A stretch of 64,000 bases of DNA from Ottelia alismoides (GCA_037367405.1 JAZKJV010011598.1:372001-436000), one strand, 5' to 3'; shown: positions 34,262 through 45,566, counted from the stretch's first letter. Numbers and translations are program-made. Notes: generated by a model not told the origin, from the letters alone.

Positions 34262-35816
34262 ACCTTTGCTAGTCCCTTAGCAAACACTTATTTGAAAGAA
34301 TAAGTGCAAAGAAAAAGAAAAAGAAAAAGAAAGGGAAAATAAAGAAAGTAGGACAACATTGAGTACTAAACTTATCTTCATAAAATTGTAGTTTGGAGCT
34401 CTGTCGGACCTTTGGATTATTTGTGTGTCGGAACTTCTGTGAGACTTAGAATTTTGAAAACGACAGCCTTCAAGTTCTACACATCATTGTCACAGTTTCG
34501 GCTCAGAAGTCATCTTAGATCAATCCTCTTTCTAAAGCACACCCTATGAACATTGAACAATCGACTCATGTGTGTGAAAGGTTTTAGCTCTTCCCATCCA
34601 GAATGCAGGACTACCATGCAAATCTCCTCTCCAATAACTCGTCCTCGGGGAGTCAGGTATTTCCTTCTAAGGTCTGTCGCGCTGTGTTCACAATCGAATA
34701 GGGGGAGAAGTTAGAAGAAGGAGAAAAGAACTGGAGGGTGGCCAGTGTAGTCACCTCTCCTTGTGGAGATGGCCAGTGTAGCCGAGTCTCCACCAAGATC
34801 TGCAGGTTTCTTGAAGCTTGGACCTTTTTGGTCAGATATTTATTTGGTAGTGGCTTCTTTGTATTTGTATTTTTGGTGGTTCTGCTTGGATCTTGTTTGC
34901 CCCTACGGATATAGAATCTTTTGTTTCCGTACATTTTTTGGGGTCTTAGAAAAAATTGTGCCCAGCCGTCCATCCCTTTTCCGAAGCTTTATTTCAACCC
35001 GTACTCCGGTCTTTAGATTTCCACGCTACCAGAAAAGAAACTCACACAGTCTTCCCACATCCCTTCTGAGTTGAGCTAAGTGCATAGTGCGAGAGTACAA
35101 ATTGATTCACTATTCCAGAGTTATACCCAGAATGAAGAGACCAGGTTAGACACTAAGAGTCAAACGCTGCACATTGTCATGTGGAACTCAAAGAATTAAG
35201 TCAAAGACCTGAAGCTTCTAAAATCCTATTTCTCGGTGAAGTTCCTCTAAGAATTAGGTGGATTAAGGTCCATCTAAGCTCCATTCTTCAATTTTATTCC
35301 AGACATAGTTTAAATGTCAATACTATCCTGAAAAATGCACATGCAAATGCAACGTATGAAAAATGCAAGGGTTTTTTTTTTTGAAAAAAGGAATGATGCA
35401 CATGTGAAAAGAACGCATTTTTTTTGAACATTTTTTTAGTTTTGGATTTTTTATGGCTTTTTTTAAAGAAAAAAAAATGCAAATGTGAAAGAAAGTTTTT
35501 TTTTGAAGGAAAGATGCAAATGTGAAAGAAAGTTTTTTTTTTTTTGAATTTGCAAATTTTTATAGATTTTTGGTTTTGTATTTTTTGTATTTTTTGTTTT
35601 TTTTGAAAAGGGTTAGTAAAATATACAAGTATATACAAATTTTTTTTTGTTTTTGTTGATTTGATTTTTTTTGTTTTGATATATTTTTTTGTGTTTTTTT
35701 TTGTGTTTTTTTTACGCATGTGGATTTTACAAACTCTACACACATACCCCCCCAAATAAACGTATTTAAAAGTACGAGTTATGTCTAAAGTATATATACA
35801 ATATATACGACACCCC
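34262..35816 (-). other. Atl-3 3' noncoding region
   Basis: Between the hairpin array and the polypurine tract. On the minus strand the part about 34370-34800 contains diverged versions of the conserved 3' block of Atl-1 and Atl-2, for example CCTTAGAAGGAAATACC and ATCCAAAGGTCCGAC, and a local duplication of CTACACTGGC. The part 35360-35740 is homopolymer-rich (long T runs on the plus strand) with a short repeat based on ATGCAAATGTGAAAGAAAG. No credible ORF. Confidence 0.75.
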
Positions 35817-36177
35817 CTATACTTAGCTCGAACTATGTCCTCATAGTGATCAGAGAGCGAAAAAGGAAGACATAACTCGTGCTAAGTATAGAAAAGTGAA
35901 AAGAAAAGATAAAAAGAAGAAAAGATGGTGATCCCCCCTATACTTAGGATCAAGTAATCCTAAGTATAGTAGAGTGTATAAAAGGGGAAAACCGATGACG
36001 AGAATGTACAGACTCAAAAAAAAATAAAAAGACACGATATGAACAACATCACCCCCTATACTTAGGGTAGAGTATCCCTAAGTATAGGCAACAACAAGAG
36101 TGATAATCAAAACGGAAATGAACAACACAAATCATTCACCCCCCCTATACTTAGGATAAAGCACATCCTAAGTATAG
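35817..36177 (-). repeat. 3+1 hairpin array of Atl-3
   Basis: On the minus strand, three short hairpins (36177-36145, 36087-36056, 35969-35938) are followed by a long one (35891-35817) with inner GAGTTATGTC-like arms, the same order as in Atl-1 and Atl-2. Each ends in a run of Gs on the minus strand. Confidence 0.9.
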
Positions 36178-36269
36178 CATATACACACACACGGAAAATG
36201 GGTGGATGATAAAACGGGAGAAGACAGAGTAAAACGAAAGGATATACAAGAGGAGTGGATGTACAAAGG

Positions 36270-37571
36270 TCAAGAAGGTTGAAAGCGAACCTTCTTGCGG
36301 GACCGCTGGGGTATGGATTTGACAAGGTGTAGGTCGATATTTGGATCATCATTAGATATGAACTGAGTAGAATCGACCAAGAATATATCCTCAGCGGTTT
36401 CAGATTGTGCAGGCCTAAACCGATTATTGGAAGTAGTATGGTCATGTCTAGCCTGAGAAGTCTCGCAAACATCAAAGTAAAATGGCTCGAATTCATTATC
36501 CGAAAAAGTTGGATCATTTTCAGCCTGGCGAGCCTCTACAGGATCATCATCTCTATCAAAAGGCCCAAATTCTTTTATAAAAGCAATCAAATCAAATTGG
36601 GCATGATCGGTCTCATCTGAATCAGGGTGAATAGGAACGGACTCATCAGTGGAAGTAGTCAAATCATGTCCGTCCTGTGTAGTCTCAGGTTCTGCCTTCC
36701 GCTCTAGGGTGTCTATCGTGTAAATCCCACGAATGTCATCAATGCATCTCCACATTCCAGAAGGGGGAACTCCAAGGTCTATGCTTTCCGAGTCTTCCTC
36801 CTTCAAGAGGAATTCTTGGGTTTCATTATCATCCAACATATAACAAGAATCTCTGATATTATCATAGATGTCAAATTCCTTGGGGTTGGCTAACACGGGC
36901 GGGCTCTCATGGGATGCGGGTCTCTGGTCAGTCATGGGTGTAGTGATCAACACATCGCTCCCTATATCAGAACGGAAGCGAATCTCTCCTGAACCATAGT
37001 CAATAACGGCTCCTGCAGAGGCGAGGAAAGGCCGTCCCAGGATGATTGGAGGTTGCTCCACAGGGGCGGAGGTCTCCATGGGCATCACAACAAAATCCGA
37101 AGTAAAATCCATGCCCTGAATAGAAATGACAGCGTTTTCTAGAATACCCTTTGGCCTCTTGATAGATCCATCAGCAAATTGAACTATCATCCTGGTTTTC
37201 TTGAGAGGCCCAAGATGAAGAGACTGTACCATAGAGAAGGGTATTATGTTGATTGATGAACCGCCGTCAAGGAGAGCGTTATCACAAGAATAGTCAGATA
37301 TGGAGCAACTCACAAGAGGTGTGACTGTGTTCCCTTTCTTAAAATATGGACGGTGAGAGATGGCGTAGGCAGTGGCCATGGTCAAGATGTGACGCTCAGA
37401 TCTTCTCCTTCGCTTTCTCTTCTTGTGTTGAGGAGTAGATAAATCTGTCATGGCCTGTTGAAGTGGAGTTTTAATGATCTCTTGAAGGGTGGCTACCACT
37501 TCAGGTTCAGTCAACATTTTTTTTGAATTTTTAGACCTCATCCATACAAGGGAGGAGGTCGGAATCATCAT
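36270..37571 (-). CDS. Atl-3 ORF2: protease-domain protein (433 aa)
   Basis: Intact ORF on the minus strand starting ATGATG at 37571. Residues 50-60 form a strongly basic run (KKRKRRRRSER) that could act as a nuclear localisation signal. A retropepsin-like domain follows, with LLDGGSSINIIP (catalytic Asp at residue 102; the usual Ser/Thr is replaced by Gly), ADGSIKRPKGILENA, and PPIILGRPFLASAGAVIDYG. The remaining 230 residues are acidic and resemble the protease-RT linker of Atl-1 as far as FDLIAF, after which the RT is missing and a unique tail ends in KKVRFQPS. It overlaps ORF1 by 41 bp in the +1 frame. Whether it is an active protease is unknown; neighbours in Atl-1 and Atl-2 also have altered triads. 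Confidence 0.82.
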   Translation of the reverse strand: MMIPTSSLVWMRSKNSKKMLTEPEVVATLQEIIKTPLQQAMTDLSTPQHKKRKRRRRSERHILTMATAYAISHRPYFKKGNTVTPLVSCSISDYSCDNALLDGGSSINIIPFSMVQSLHLGPLKKTRMIVQFADGSIKRPKGILENAVISIQGMDFTSDFVVMPMETSAPVEQPPIILGRPFLASAGAVIDYGSGEIRFRSDIGSDVLITTPMTDQRPASHESPPVLANPKEFDIYDNIRDSCYMLDDNETQEFLLKEEDSESIDLGVPPSGMWRCIDDIRGIYTIDTLERKAEPETTQDGHDLTTSTDESVPIHPDSDETDHAQFDLIAFIKEFGPFDRDDDPVEARQAENDPTFSDNEFEPFYFDVCETSQARHDHTTSNNRFRPAQSETAEDIFLVDSTQFISNDDPNIDLHLVKSIPQRSRKKVRFQPS

Positions 37572-38109
37572 TTACACGAGGATTTCCAAGAGCAGTCTGT
37601 ACAGTGGAATCCTCGGGGTCAAGATTGGGACATGTGGTGGATGATTGTGTGGGTAAATGATTGGGCATTTGTGTCCTCTCCTCACAAAATGAATGGATAA
37701 TGTGTCTCATAGAATCTTTTTGGATTTTTAAATTTTGCTCATTTTTTTGTAATTTGTGTGATTGCAAGTTCTCATGATTATCCTCAAATGAATCCATATC
37801 CTCAAAAAGTGGAGCAGCGTTCTGGCTCATATTTATGTTAAAGAGACTGTTAATCCTCGAATTCATATGCTCCACCATATGGTTCAGTGTCTCAAGTGTG
37901 GAAATCATGAAAGGTGACTCCAAAATCTCAGGACCGGGTGGGCTGAATGAGGGTGGGTGCAAATCAAAGTCCTCCGCTTCCTGAAATAATGGGTTAGGCG
38001 GATATGCACAAACATCAGGAGGAAGATCCTCCTGGAAAAAGGAAGGTGGATCGTCTGGAGAGTACGAGGTATCTTCGAAGATCGGATTAAAATAACTCCA
38101 GTCGGCCAT
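37531..38109 (-). CDS. Atl-3 ORF1: Gag N-terminus-like protein (192 aa)
   Basis: Intact ORF on the minus strand; the ATG at 38109 has a good plant start context (A at -3, G at +4). The protein is acidic and Pro/Phe-rich at first (MADWSYFNP, repeated PPSF), then has a probable helical or coiled segment (about residues 75-150) comparable in position to the coiled region of Atl-1 Gag. It lacks the Gag core motifs (the WL, YLKKYYP and FHEAWDRF series). It ends at a TAA 41 bp after the ATG of ORF2, so ORF2 could be reached by +1 frameshifting, leaky scanning or reinitiation. A Gag-derived origin is inferred from position, not from strong similarity. Confidence 0.7.
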   Translation of the reverse strand: MADWSYFNPIFEDTSYSPDDPPSFFQEDLPPDVCAYPPNPLFQEAEDFDLHPPSFSPPGPEILESPFMISTLETLNHMVEHMNSRINSLFNINMSQNAAPLFEDMDSFEDNHENLQSHKLQKNEQNLKIQKDSMRHIIHSFCEERTQMPNHLPTQSSTTCPNLDPEDSTVQTALGNPRVNDDSDLLPCMDEV

Positions 38110-39331
38110 CTTCGAAACAAAAGATGAGAGAGCACGAGGGTCAATGCAAGAGTGAAAGTGAATGAAGGCGCAAATTGCGCAGAAGGATCTTTACTGCTAG
38201 CAAGCAAACACAATACAAACCCCCAATTCACCAACTCAACTCAATTGTGAAGACCGTGAAGGCTCGGTCAATTATCTTGTCTATTTTAGAGTTAGGTGAT
38301 AATCACAGAAGTTGTACAAACACTTAGGCTGAATTATGGGATTTGGGCACTAACCTTAGTGTGTACGCGAGCAAGTTAAAACGAATACAATGAGGGGGTG
38401 ACTCTCCCCAAAACAATGATTTTTCCTTGTATTTTTTTAAGGTCGAGTTTTCTTTAGCAGTCCCAATTTTAGGCAGTTATCACTTGGTTAAAATGTTTTC
38501 AAAGAATCGCCTACCGAGTGTCCAATTTCCTTTTAATTTATGTGAGTGAAAACAAGGAAGGAGATCGAAAATGCCAATGCGCGATTAAAAACGATGATGC
38601 ATGCAGGGATTAGAGATGCGTACCTTGCCGCCAGCACTCTACATGCAAGTGATCCGCGCAGAATTTAAATACAGAAAATAAACTAACCTATATGATGCAA
38701 GTGAACCGTCCTAGATGATAACTTCTATTAACGGGCAAGAACAAGTTAATTTGACTAAGTCCAAACTACGCTCTACTCTATAGGCACAGAAATGTCTTGT
38801 TTATGGTGTTTGGACCTAATTAATTACCTGGCTCAAGCAAATTAATTAAAGCAATCAAGAGGTAGCTCACGAAATCCGCGGGAAACAAAGAAAAATAAAG
38901 GCGATGAAAACAAAACCGGTGAGGTCCCCCAAGTGCACCGGCACTTGGCGAAACAGACCCCGCAACAAATGAATGTCCTGTTACAAAGTTTAAATGCTAA
39001 AGAAACTCTCTCTCTCTCTCTTTTCGTCTCTTTCACGCTTCTTCTCTTTTTCTCACGCTATCCTGCGGCTTGGTGAAGAATCAAGCCACCTCCACGTCGC
39101 TTGGGTGCTTCGGCTCTCTTAGGATCGCCTCCTTCGCTCCGCGGGCCCTCGCAAGAAAAATAGAAGAAAATGTGTAAGAAAACAATTATCAAATATGAGA
39201 AAAAGAAAAAAGAAGAAAGGAAAAAGAAAAAAAATGAAATGAATGTAATGGGTATAAACAATGAAGTGAATGGAAAAATATACAACCAAGAATAGCAGGT
39301 CAAAAGAGAAACCTAACTACCCTCGCCGTGC
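38110..39331 (-). other. Atl-3 untranslated leader
   Basis: Clearly related to the Atl-1 leader: on the minus strand it has AGGTCCAAACACCATAAAC, TTTGGACTTAG and GCATGTAGAGTGCTGG in the same order as Atl-1. The conserved block GGGACTG ... GGGGAGAGTCACCCCCTCA lies at 38465-38382. No ORF of interest. Confidence 0.75.
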
Positions 39332-39490
39332 CTCCCCGGCAACGGCGCCATTTTTGTTGGGCGCGAATTCGAGGGACTTTTGATTTCACTTTTTCTCCCC
39401 GGCAACGGCGAAATTTTGTTGAACGAGATTTCGGGGGATTTTTGAATTTTTTTTTTCGATCCCTGGCAACGGCAAAATTTTATTGAGCAA
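39332..39490 (-). repeat. Three tandem LTR-end plus primer-site modules (Atl-3)
   Basis: On the minus strand three units of about 65 bp each join an LTR-like end (..CAACA or CAATA), a short A-rich spacer and a primer-site sequence: a perfect TGGCGCCGTTGCCGGGGA at about 39351-39334, one starting TTTCGCC next to the real LTR border (39416-39397), and a degenerate one inside the LTR (about 39479-39460, repeated in the 3' LTR near 31095-31076). The TSD shows that the middle unit marks the integrated end. Confidence 0.8.
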
Positions 39491-42400
39491 GGAATTTATT
39501 GCCGGAAATTAATTGATGAATAGGTCGTTGCTTTTTATCCCCAAAACCCGCGTCAACAAAAGATTTTTTTTTAATTTTTGCTACTTATTAACCTGTATAG
39601 CGGACAGGGTCGAACTCAGGGAGGCTACAATTCCCGAGGGTTATTCAATTAATCAGAACAAATTAAAAGAAAACAAGAATCTCAAAGGACAACTATCCTT
39701 GGTTTTTGTGATTTTTTATCTTTTTATTTTTTTATTTTTTTTATTTCTAATTTTTTTTATATTTTCTAATTTTCAATTTTTTTTGAGTTTTATAAATAAT
39801 TAATGCGTGAAACTTGGTCTGAAACTAAAAGACAATGAAATAAAACTACTCTAATTTTTTTTAGAATTTTTGGAGCTATTTTCGAATTTTTATGAATTTT
39901 CGAATTTCAAACAAGGAAAAAGACACTGTTTTTGATTTTTTATTAATACCAAATGGAGTCAAAATGCAATGAAAAATTTATGCTAATAAAAGAATCACAT
40001 TAAGAGCATAGCACAATTTTCTCAAAATTTTTGGATCACATATAACATTTATTTCATTCCAAAGGAAACAAGCAAGTTTGTTGTCTGGAATAGGGACTAA
40101 AATGTAAATACTGCAGAAGTTGTGGACTGAAATGTAAAGTTTCAATGTTTGACCACAAATAAATAATAAAAATAAAATGCGAGACAATACGTGCAAATTA
40201 CCAATATACCATGTGCAGTGTATGTGCCTTGAAGCTCTGGCAGGGGAGTTTTTGTAGTTTTGAAATCCTTCGGGGATCAGAATGTAATTTACCCCTTTTT
40301 TTTTAACTTCAAAATCCAAGCCCTAAAGGGGTTTCTTGCGAAGGGGGCCAAAGGCAGGAGAGAAGCATCAAAGGCGCCGCCCCTTTCTTCTTCCCCGCGC
40401 GGGGGCGGCCGGCTGGAGACGGTTGTGGCGCTGCTCCGGCCAAAGACGAGGGCGGTCAGGAGGCGGGGCGGAGGGTGATCGCGGCCGGCGTGCGGCGCCG
40501 CCCCACGCGACGGAGAAGCTCGCGCGGGCGGCAGGTCTTCACGGCGGAGGGTCGCTCGCAGAGGAGCGGGGCGAGAAGGCGAAGCGCGAGCGGCGGGGCA
40601 CGGCGGGCCTGCTAGAGGAGTGGCGTCAGAGGGGGGCTGGTTTGCGCGCCGGAGGGAACGACTTCACGGACGAGCGCGCGGAGGCGCGCTGGTGGATCCC
40701 GCGGCGGCTGATGGCAGAAGAGGCGCGGGGGCGGGTCGATGGCGCGGGGCGGCGCTGCCGCCTGCAACTGCGGCTGAAGGAGCGGGGCTTGGCCGCCCAC
40801 TTGCGGCGATGGAGCGAGGTGCGGGCGGCGGGGGTTGATGGCCCTGCCGCCTGCGGTTGATTTTTTTTATTTTTATTTTTTTTATTTTTTTTATTTTTTT
40901 GTAAACAGTGAATAAAAGAACAGAAAACTTTTTTTATTTTTTTTAAATCCGAAAATAAGGAAATAGCATAAATAGGAAAAGATTTTTTTTATTATTTTTT
41001 TATTGTTATCCTGCAAAACAAATGTTATAGATAAAGAGAAACAGATTTTTTTATTATTATTTTTATCCTGCAAAACAAACGTTAGGCATAAAGAATTTTT
41101 TTTATTTATCTACACATAGGAATATGGACGGGGATTCGGCGAAAATGGGAGAATGAATCCGATTCTCCGGCCACCGTACGTGGTCGGAGTTGATAGATCG
41201 CGGGAGATAGAAATCGAACGCGTGGAGATCTAGATGATGAGGTGAAATCGAGTCGGTGGCGGATAAAATCGAGATGGAGATTTTAATGATCTAGAAGAAC
41301 AAAATGACAATAAAAAATGCGATAAAATAAAGAGCGATTAAAACTACGATAACAATGCAAAGAAAAATACGGATCTCACCTTAGGAGCGGAAATGTATCG
41401 TGATCGCCTCGACAAGGCCGACTCGCTGTCACCGGACGGCTTGGAGGCTCGACACCTTTTCTCGACGAAATTGTTTTCTCGGAGATCGGGCTCCTCTCAC
41501 CAAAGATTGATCAAGTTGGAATGAGGGAGAAGGAGCCATATAAATAGAAGAGATGAAATTTGAATTTTTTTAAAGGGATAATGGAGATGAAAATTTAAAA
41601 TGAATTTTTGAATTTTTTGGTGGGAGGGAGATGAAATTTGAAAAACAAAATAAAAGAGAGATAAAACTAATTACAAAATTATCTTTTTTTTTTGAATTTT
41701 CGTCACTTATTTAATTTGAATTAAAAAAATGTTATTTTTTTATTTTTTTATGAAGGTTAATTAAAAATAGCAACTATATACATATACTATATACATATTT
41801 GACACTATATACAAGGATAAACGACGAAATTGGCATTTTTTTGTGTTTTAAAATTTATTATTTTTTTTATTTTTTTAATTTTATAAAAAAATCAGTGGGA
41901 TTAATTTACAATATATACAAATACAATATACACAAAATACATGGGAAAATTGCACAAACCACCCCAGAAAACCGACTTTTCAACCGTAACTCCAAAAATA
42001 ATGAAAATACAGTCATTTTGAAGATAATTTAATTTCAAGTTCAATGGAACTGAGATTGATTCAATTTGAGCACATATGGAGCCGGAATTGGTCTTTCAAT
42101 TAGTGCTTAGTGGCTTTTTCCAAGTGTGGCCACTTTTATTCTGTACAAGATTTAATTGTGCAATCAATTTTAGTAATTAGAACACATTTTTATTTACAAC
42201 TTTGATTTTGAATGTTATTTGATTTGAAGTCTATTAAGGTACAAATAAATTAGTGTCAGTTTTATACAGATTTACACAAAATAAGCGAGAACACACATTT
42301 TTTTTTGATTTTCTGGTTGAGGATCCTATCTCCCCCTACTTTATTCCTGGTCGATCAGGTCACGTCTTGACCTTCTCTTGGGGTTCGGGTCAGCCTGTAC

Positions 42401-42627
42401 ACAGTCTTCCTTTTTTAATTTTCTTTTCTTTGTTTTTTTTAATTCCTTTTCTTTATTTTTCCTTCCTTTCTTTATTTATTTATTTTAGGTTAAAATTAAT
42501 CAGAAATGTACAATATTTACACAGATGCAAGTTAGTAAGAATATTGAATTAACGTGATATGCAGGTGTTTTATAAGGGATTTTAAGCTAAAATAAATGAA
42601 TAAAGATGACGAATCGCAGATTCATCA
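39417..42627 (-). repeat. 5' LTR of Atl-3 (3211 bp)
   Basis: Near-identical to 31038-34247. On the minus strand it starts TGATGAATC-N3-GATTCGTCA at 42627, directly at the TSD GTGCC, and ends GTTCAACA at 39417 beside the primer-site modules. Confidence 0.95.
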
Positions 42628-42632
42628 GTGCC
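42628..42632. repeat. TSD of Atl-3, right copy (GTGCC)
   Basis: Matches 31033-31037. Confidence 0.95.
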
Positions 42633-43661
42633 CAGTATGCCAGCGAATGGGAGGAACCGTTGGTTCCAAGGATGAGATGCCAATGCAGCCTGTCATCATT
42701 TGTGACGTCTTTGACGCCTGGGGCATCGACTTCATGGGCCCATTCCTGATTAGCCATGGTTTCGAATATATTCTTCTTGCAGTGGATTATCTGTCAAGGT
42801 GGGTGGAGGCTATCCCGACTCAAGCTGCAGACAGCAGGACTGTCTATAAATTTATTAGAGATCACATCATCTATAGGTTCATGATCCCTAAAGTGTTGAT
42901 ATCTGATGGTGGTAACCATTTTCTGAATAGATACGTAAAGAAACTCGTAAAGGATTACGGCATCGAAACACCGTGTCGCTAGCCCTTACCACCTACAGAC
43001 CAATGGCATGGCAGAGGTGTAGAATAGGGAGGTTAAAACCATATTGCAGAAGCTTGTCCGCCCAGACAGGAAGGACTAGTCTCAGATCTTGGATCAGGTC
43101 CTTCGTGCTTATAGGACAGCTTACAAGACACCATTAGGGACCTCCCCATTCAGAATGGTGTTTGGGAAGTCGTGCAATTTGCCCGCAGAATTAGTGCATA
43201 AATCTAAATGAGCAATCAAAAAGGTCAATTGGAACACACACCTAGGGCAGAAACAGAGAGAAATGGATCTGAATGAACTTGTGGAGATCAGAAACCGAGC
43301 ATATGATAACAGTTTGGTGTACAAGGACAAGGTAAAACATTGGCACGATAGATTTATCAGACGAAAGACCTTTGTTCCTGGACATAAGGTATGGTTGTTC
43401 AATGTGAGGCTGAAGGTTTTCTAAGGGAAGCTTAAATCCAAGTGGACGGGTCCGTTCATAGTCCGTGCTGTGCATGATAGTGGATGTGTAGAGATCTCAG
43501 ATCTTACAGATGGACCACATACATCCCTAGTTAATAGACAACTGTTGAAACACTTTGTCAAACCCAATGAACAACTAGTCCGTGTTGAGGAGATTGTTTT
43601 CATGTGTGAGGCAGACTCAGAAGACACACATAAAGCTGCACATGAGACCTTGCAACATTGA
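42633..43661 (+). pseudogene. Atl-2 integrase, part 2 (core and C-terminal domain)
   Basis: Resumes with the second Cys of the zinc finger (CPVCQRMGG). The catalytic core has Asp codon 42728 (GIDFMG), Asp codon 42905 (ISDGG) and Glu at 43014 (MAEV); the last spacing is 36 codons plus one base, which locates a one-base insertion near 42970. Further stops follow (after MAEV, near 43078, 43208 and 43423). The C-terminal domain KLKSKWTGPFIV and an unusual tail to 43661 are readable. Pol ends here. Confidence 0.86.
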
Positions 43662-43794
43662 GCTCTCGCAATCAGTAGCATCGAAAAGATTCAGATCTTG
43701 ATCCTTGTATATACTCACCTCCTTCTGTACATTCTTTCTCCCCCCCCAGTGATTCAAATCACTCACCTGAGCTCCATATCGTTTCATTTTATAG

Positions 43795-44160
43795 CTATAC
43801 TTAGGATGAACAAATCCTAAGTATAGGGGGGAGAGTGACCCGAGTCTCTTCATCATTATATATACATTCTCCAGATCTCATCGATTCCTACACTCACTCT
43901 TGTCCTATACTTAGACTGACCAGAGCCTAAGTATAGGGGGAACCGATTCCCATCATGTCCATATACTCATCCATTTCCCCTCTTGACCCCATCTGCCCCA
44001 CTTTTGTTCTTCTTCTACACTTAGGCTGTCAGAGCCTAAGTATAGGGGGTGGGACGAATTCTATACGTTTTTGTTATTCTAGCTCTCCTACGCTTAGCAC
44101 AAGCTATGTCTTTTTCCTCGCTTTTCGTGCTTTGAGGATATAGCACACGCTAAGTATAGG
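43795..44160 (+). repeat. 3+1 hairpin array of Atl-2
   Basis: Short hairpins at 43795-43826, 43905-43936 and 44015-44045, then a long one at 44087-44160 with inner arms around AGCTATGTC. All right arms read AAGTATAGGGG(G). Spacing is 110, 110 and 72 bp. Confidence 0.9.
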
Positions 44161-45551
44161 GGACGCGTATATATTACATATATACTTTACCCATAGCTTG
44201 TACTTTCGAGTATTTTTGTATATACTGTACAATAATTATGGGGTGGGTAAAAATTGAAAAAGAAACATTTGTAAACTACATGTATACTTGTATAACACTT
44301 GTATAATTTGTATAATACTTATAAAACTCTTGTAAAATTGTTGTAAGATAGGAGGTATACCAAAATTTTGAAAAAAAACAACAAAAAATATATAGGCTTC
44401 TTATTTACTCTTGCATATAATCCTTGCATTTAAAAAGAAAAAAAGTGTCTTGCATGTCATTCATCTCTATAGCATGTCATCGACATCTCATCTGCATATC
44501 TAGCATATGCAAAGTGAAAAGTTAGTGGGTTCTGAACCAAGTTATGAATAGAACTCGAGGATGGATTTGATTTGACCTTAATCTATCTAATTTCAGAGGA
44601 ACCTTATAGGAACTGGAGTTAAGATTTTTCAGGTCAAGGGACTTGATTCTTTGAGTCCGCAAGTCTATGTTCACATGTCACCTTGATTAGTCTAAGTAGA
44701 ATATCTCGTACACACGCATGATTCTTTTAGACAGTGACCTAACTTGGACAAGCACCATGCACGTAGCTCTTCATTGATAAGGTGGTGAGGAGGTAGAATC
44801 CTTTGGCTTCGAGAAGCACTCGGGTGGAAACATCTGTCCTCCTCTAGGGAGGGAAGTGCATCTCAACCTAGTCTGGTGATGTCGACATCTAAGGACGGGA
44901 TGTTGTGGGTTGCAATAAAGCTTCAAAAGAGGGATAGTCTAGTGGCTCAAGGAGGAAAACTCCTTATGTACATGTTGCACCTTGTATATATGTCAAAAAA
45001 AGGAAAAAAAGAAAAAGAAAAGAAAAGAAAAGAAAAGAAAAGAGAAGAGAAGAGCTTCAAAGTTTGCAGCTGGATGACTTGGCTACATTGGTCAAGCATC
45101 CTAGGATAGGTAGCTCAACTGGCTACCGTCCATTCTTCTCTCCACCCCCTCTTCTTGAGCTGGTCGCACTTGAACTTAGAAGGGAATACCCCGCTCCTCA
45201 AGGAAACAGTTACTGGACCGGAGAATTAGAGTTACATTGTTATAGGAGGCTGGTTCTTTGCCATTTCTCATGTGGAGAGCTATATTTCACTTACACAGTA
45301 CAAGTAAGAATCATAGTCATCAAAAATTTGTGTATGAGGAGTTGTTCTGACCTGACTGTTGAGGTGTCTTGAATAGAAGACTTGTGGAACTTAAAGTCTG
45401 TTAGGTCTTAAATTCAGATCCCGATAAGGTTTTGCCACACAATTAATCCAAAGGTCGAGTCAAGATCCATTTCCACCTTTTTTTCATGGTATGGAACCCA
45501 AAATCATTTCATTCTTGCATTTCATTTTAGTTGCTCGAGGACGAGCAAGGT
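44161..45551 (+). other. Atl-2 3' noncoding region with conserved block
   Basis: No credible ORF. The part about 44520-45470 aligns with 11870-12860 of Atl-1 over long stretches, including 44824-44860 (TCCTCCTCTAGGGAGGGA and flanks). A short (AAAAG)n tract lies near 45000-45050. A GCTCGAGGACGAGCAAGG hairpin-prone sequence (45533-45550) precedes the polypurine tract. Confidence 0.78.
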
Positions 45552-45566
45552 TTAAGTACATGGGGT
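45552..45566 (+). promoter_or_regulatory. Polypurine tract region of Atl-2
   Basis: TTAAGTACATGGGGT immediately before the 3' LTR. It is less purine-rich than those of Atl-1 and Atl-3; LTR-C has the similar TTAAGTATATGGGG. Confidence 0.7.

Larger units (their letters stand above)
31038..42627 (-). mobile_element. Atl-3: young non-autonomous Athila-type element
   Basis: An 11.6 kb element in opposite orientation to Atl-2, with almost identical LTRs (31038-34247 and 39417-42627), perfect TSD GTGCC, tRNA-Asp type primer-site modules, a polypurine tract and the same 3+1 hairpin array as Atl-1. Only two ORFs exist (38109-37531 and 37571-36270), covering a Gag N-terminus-like protein and a protease domain. 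Gag core, RT, RNase H and integrase are absent. The intact ORFs and near-identical LTRs imply recent transposition using proteins supplied by another element. Confidence 0.93.
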
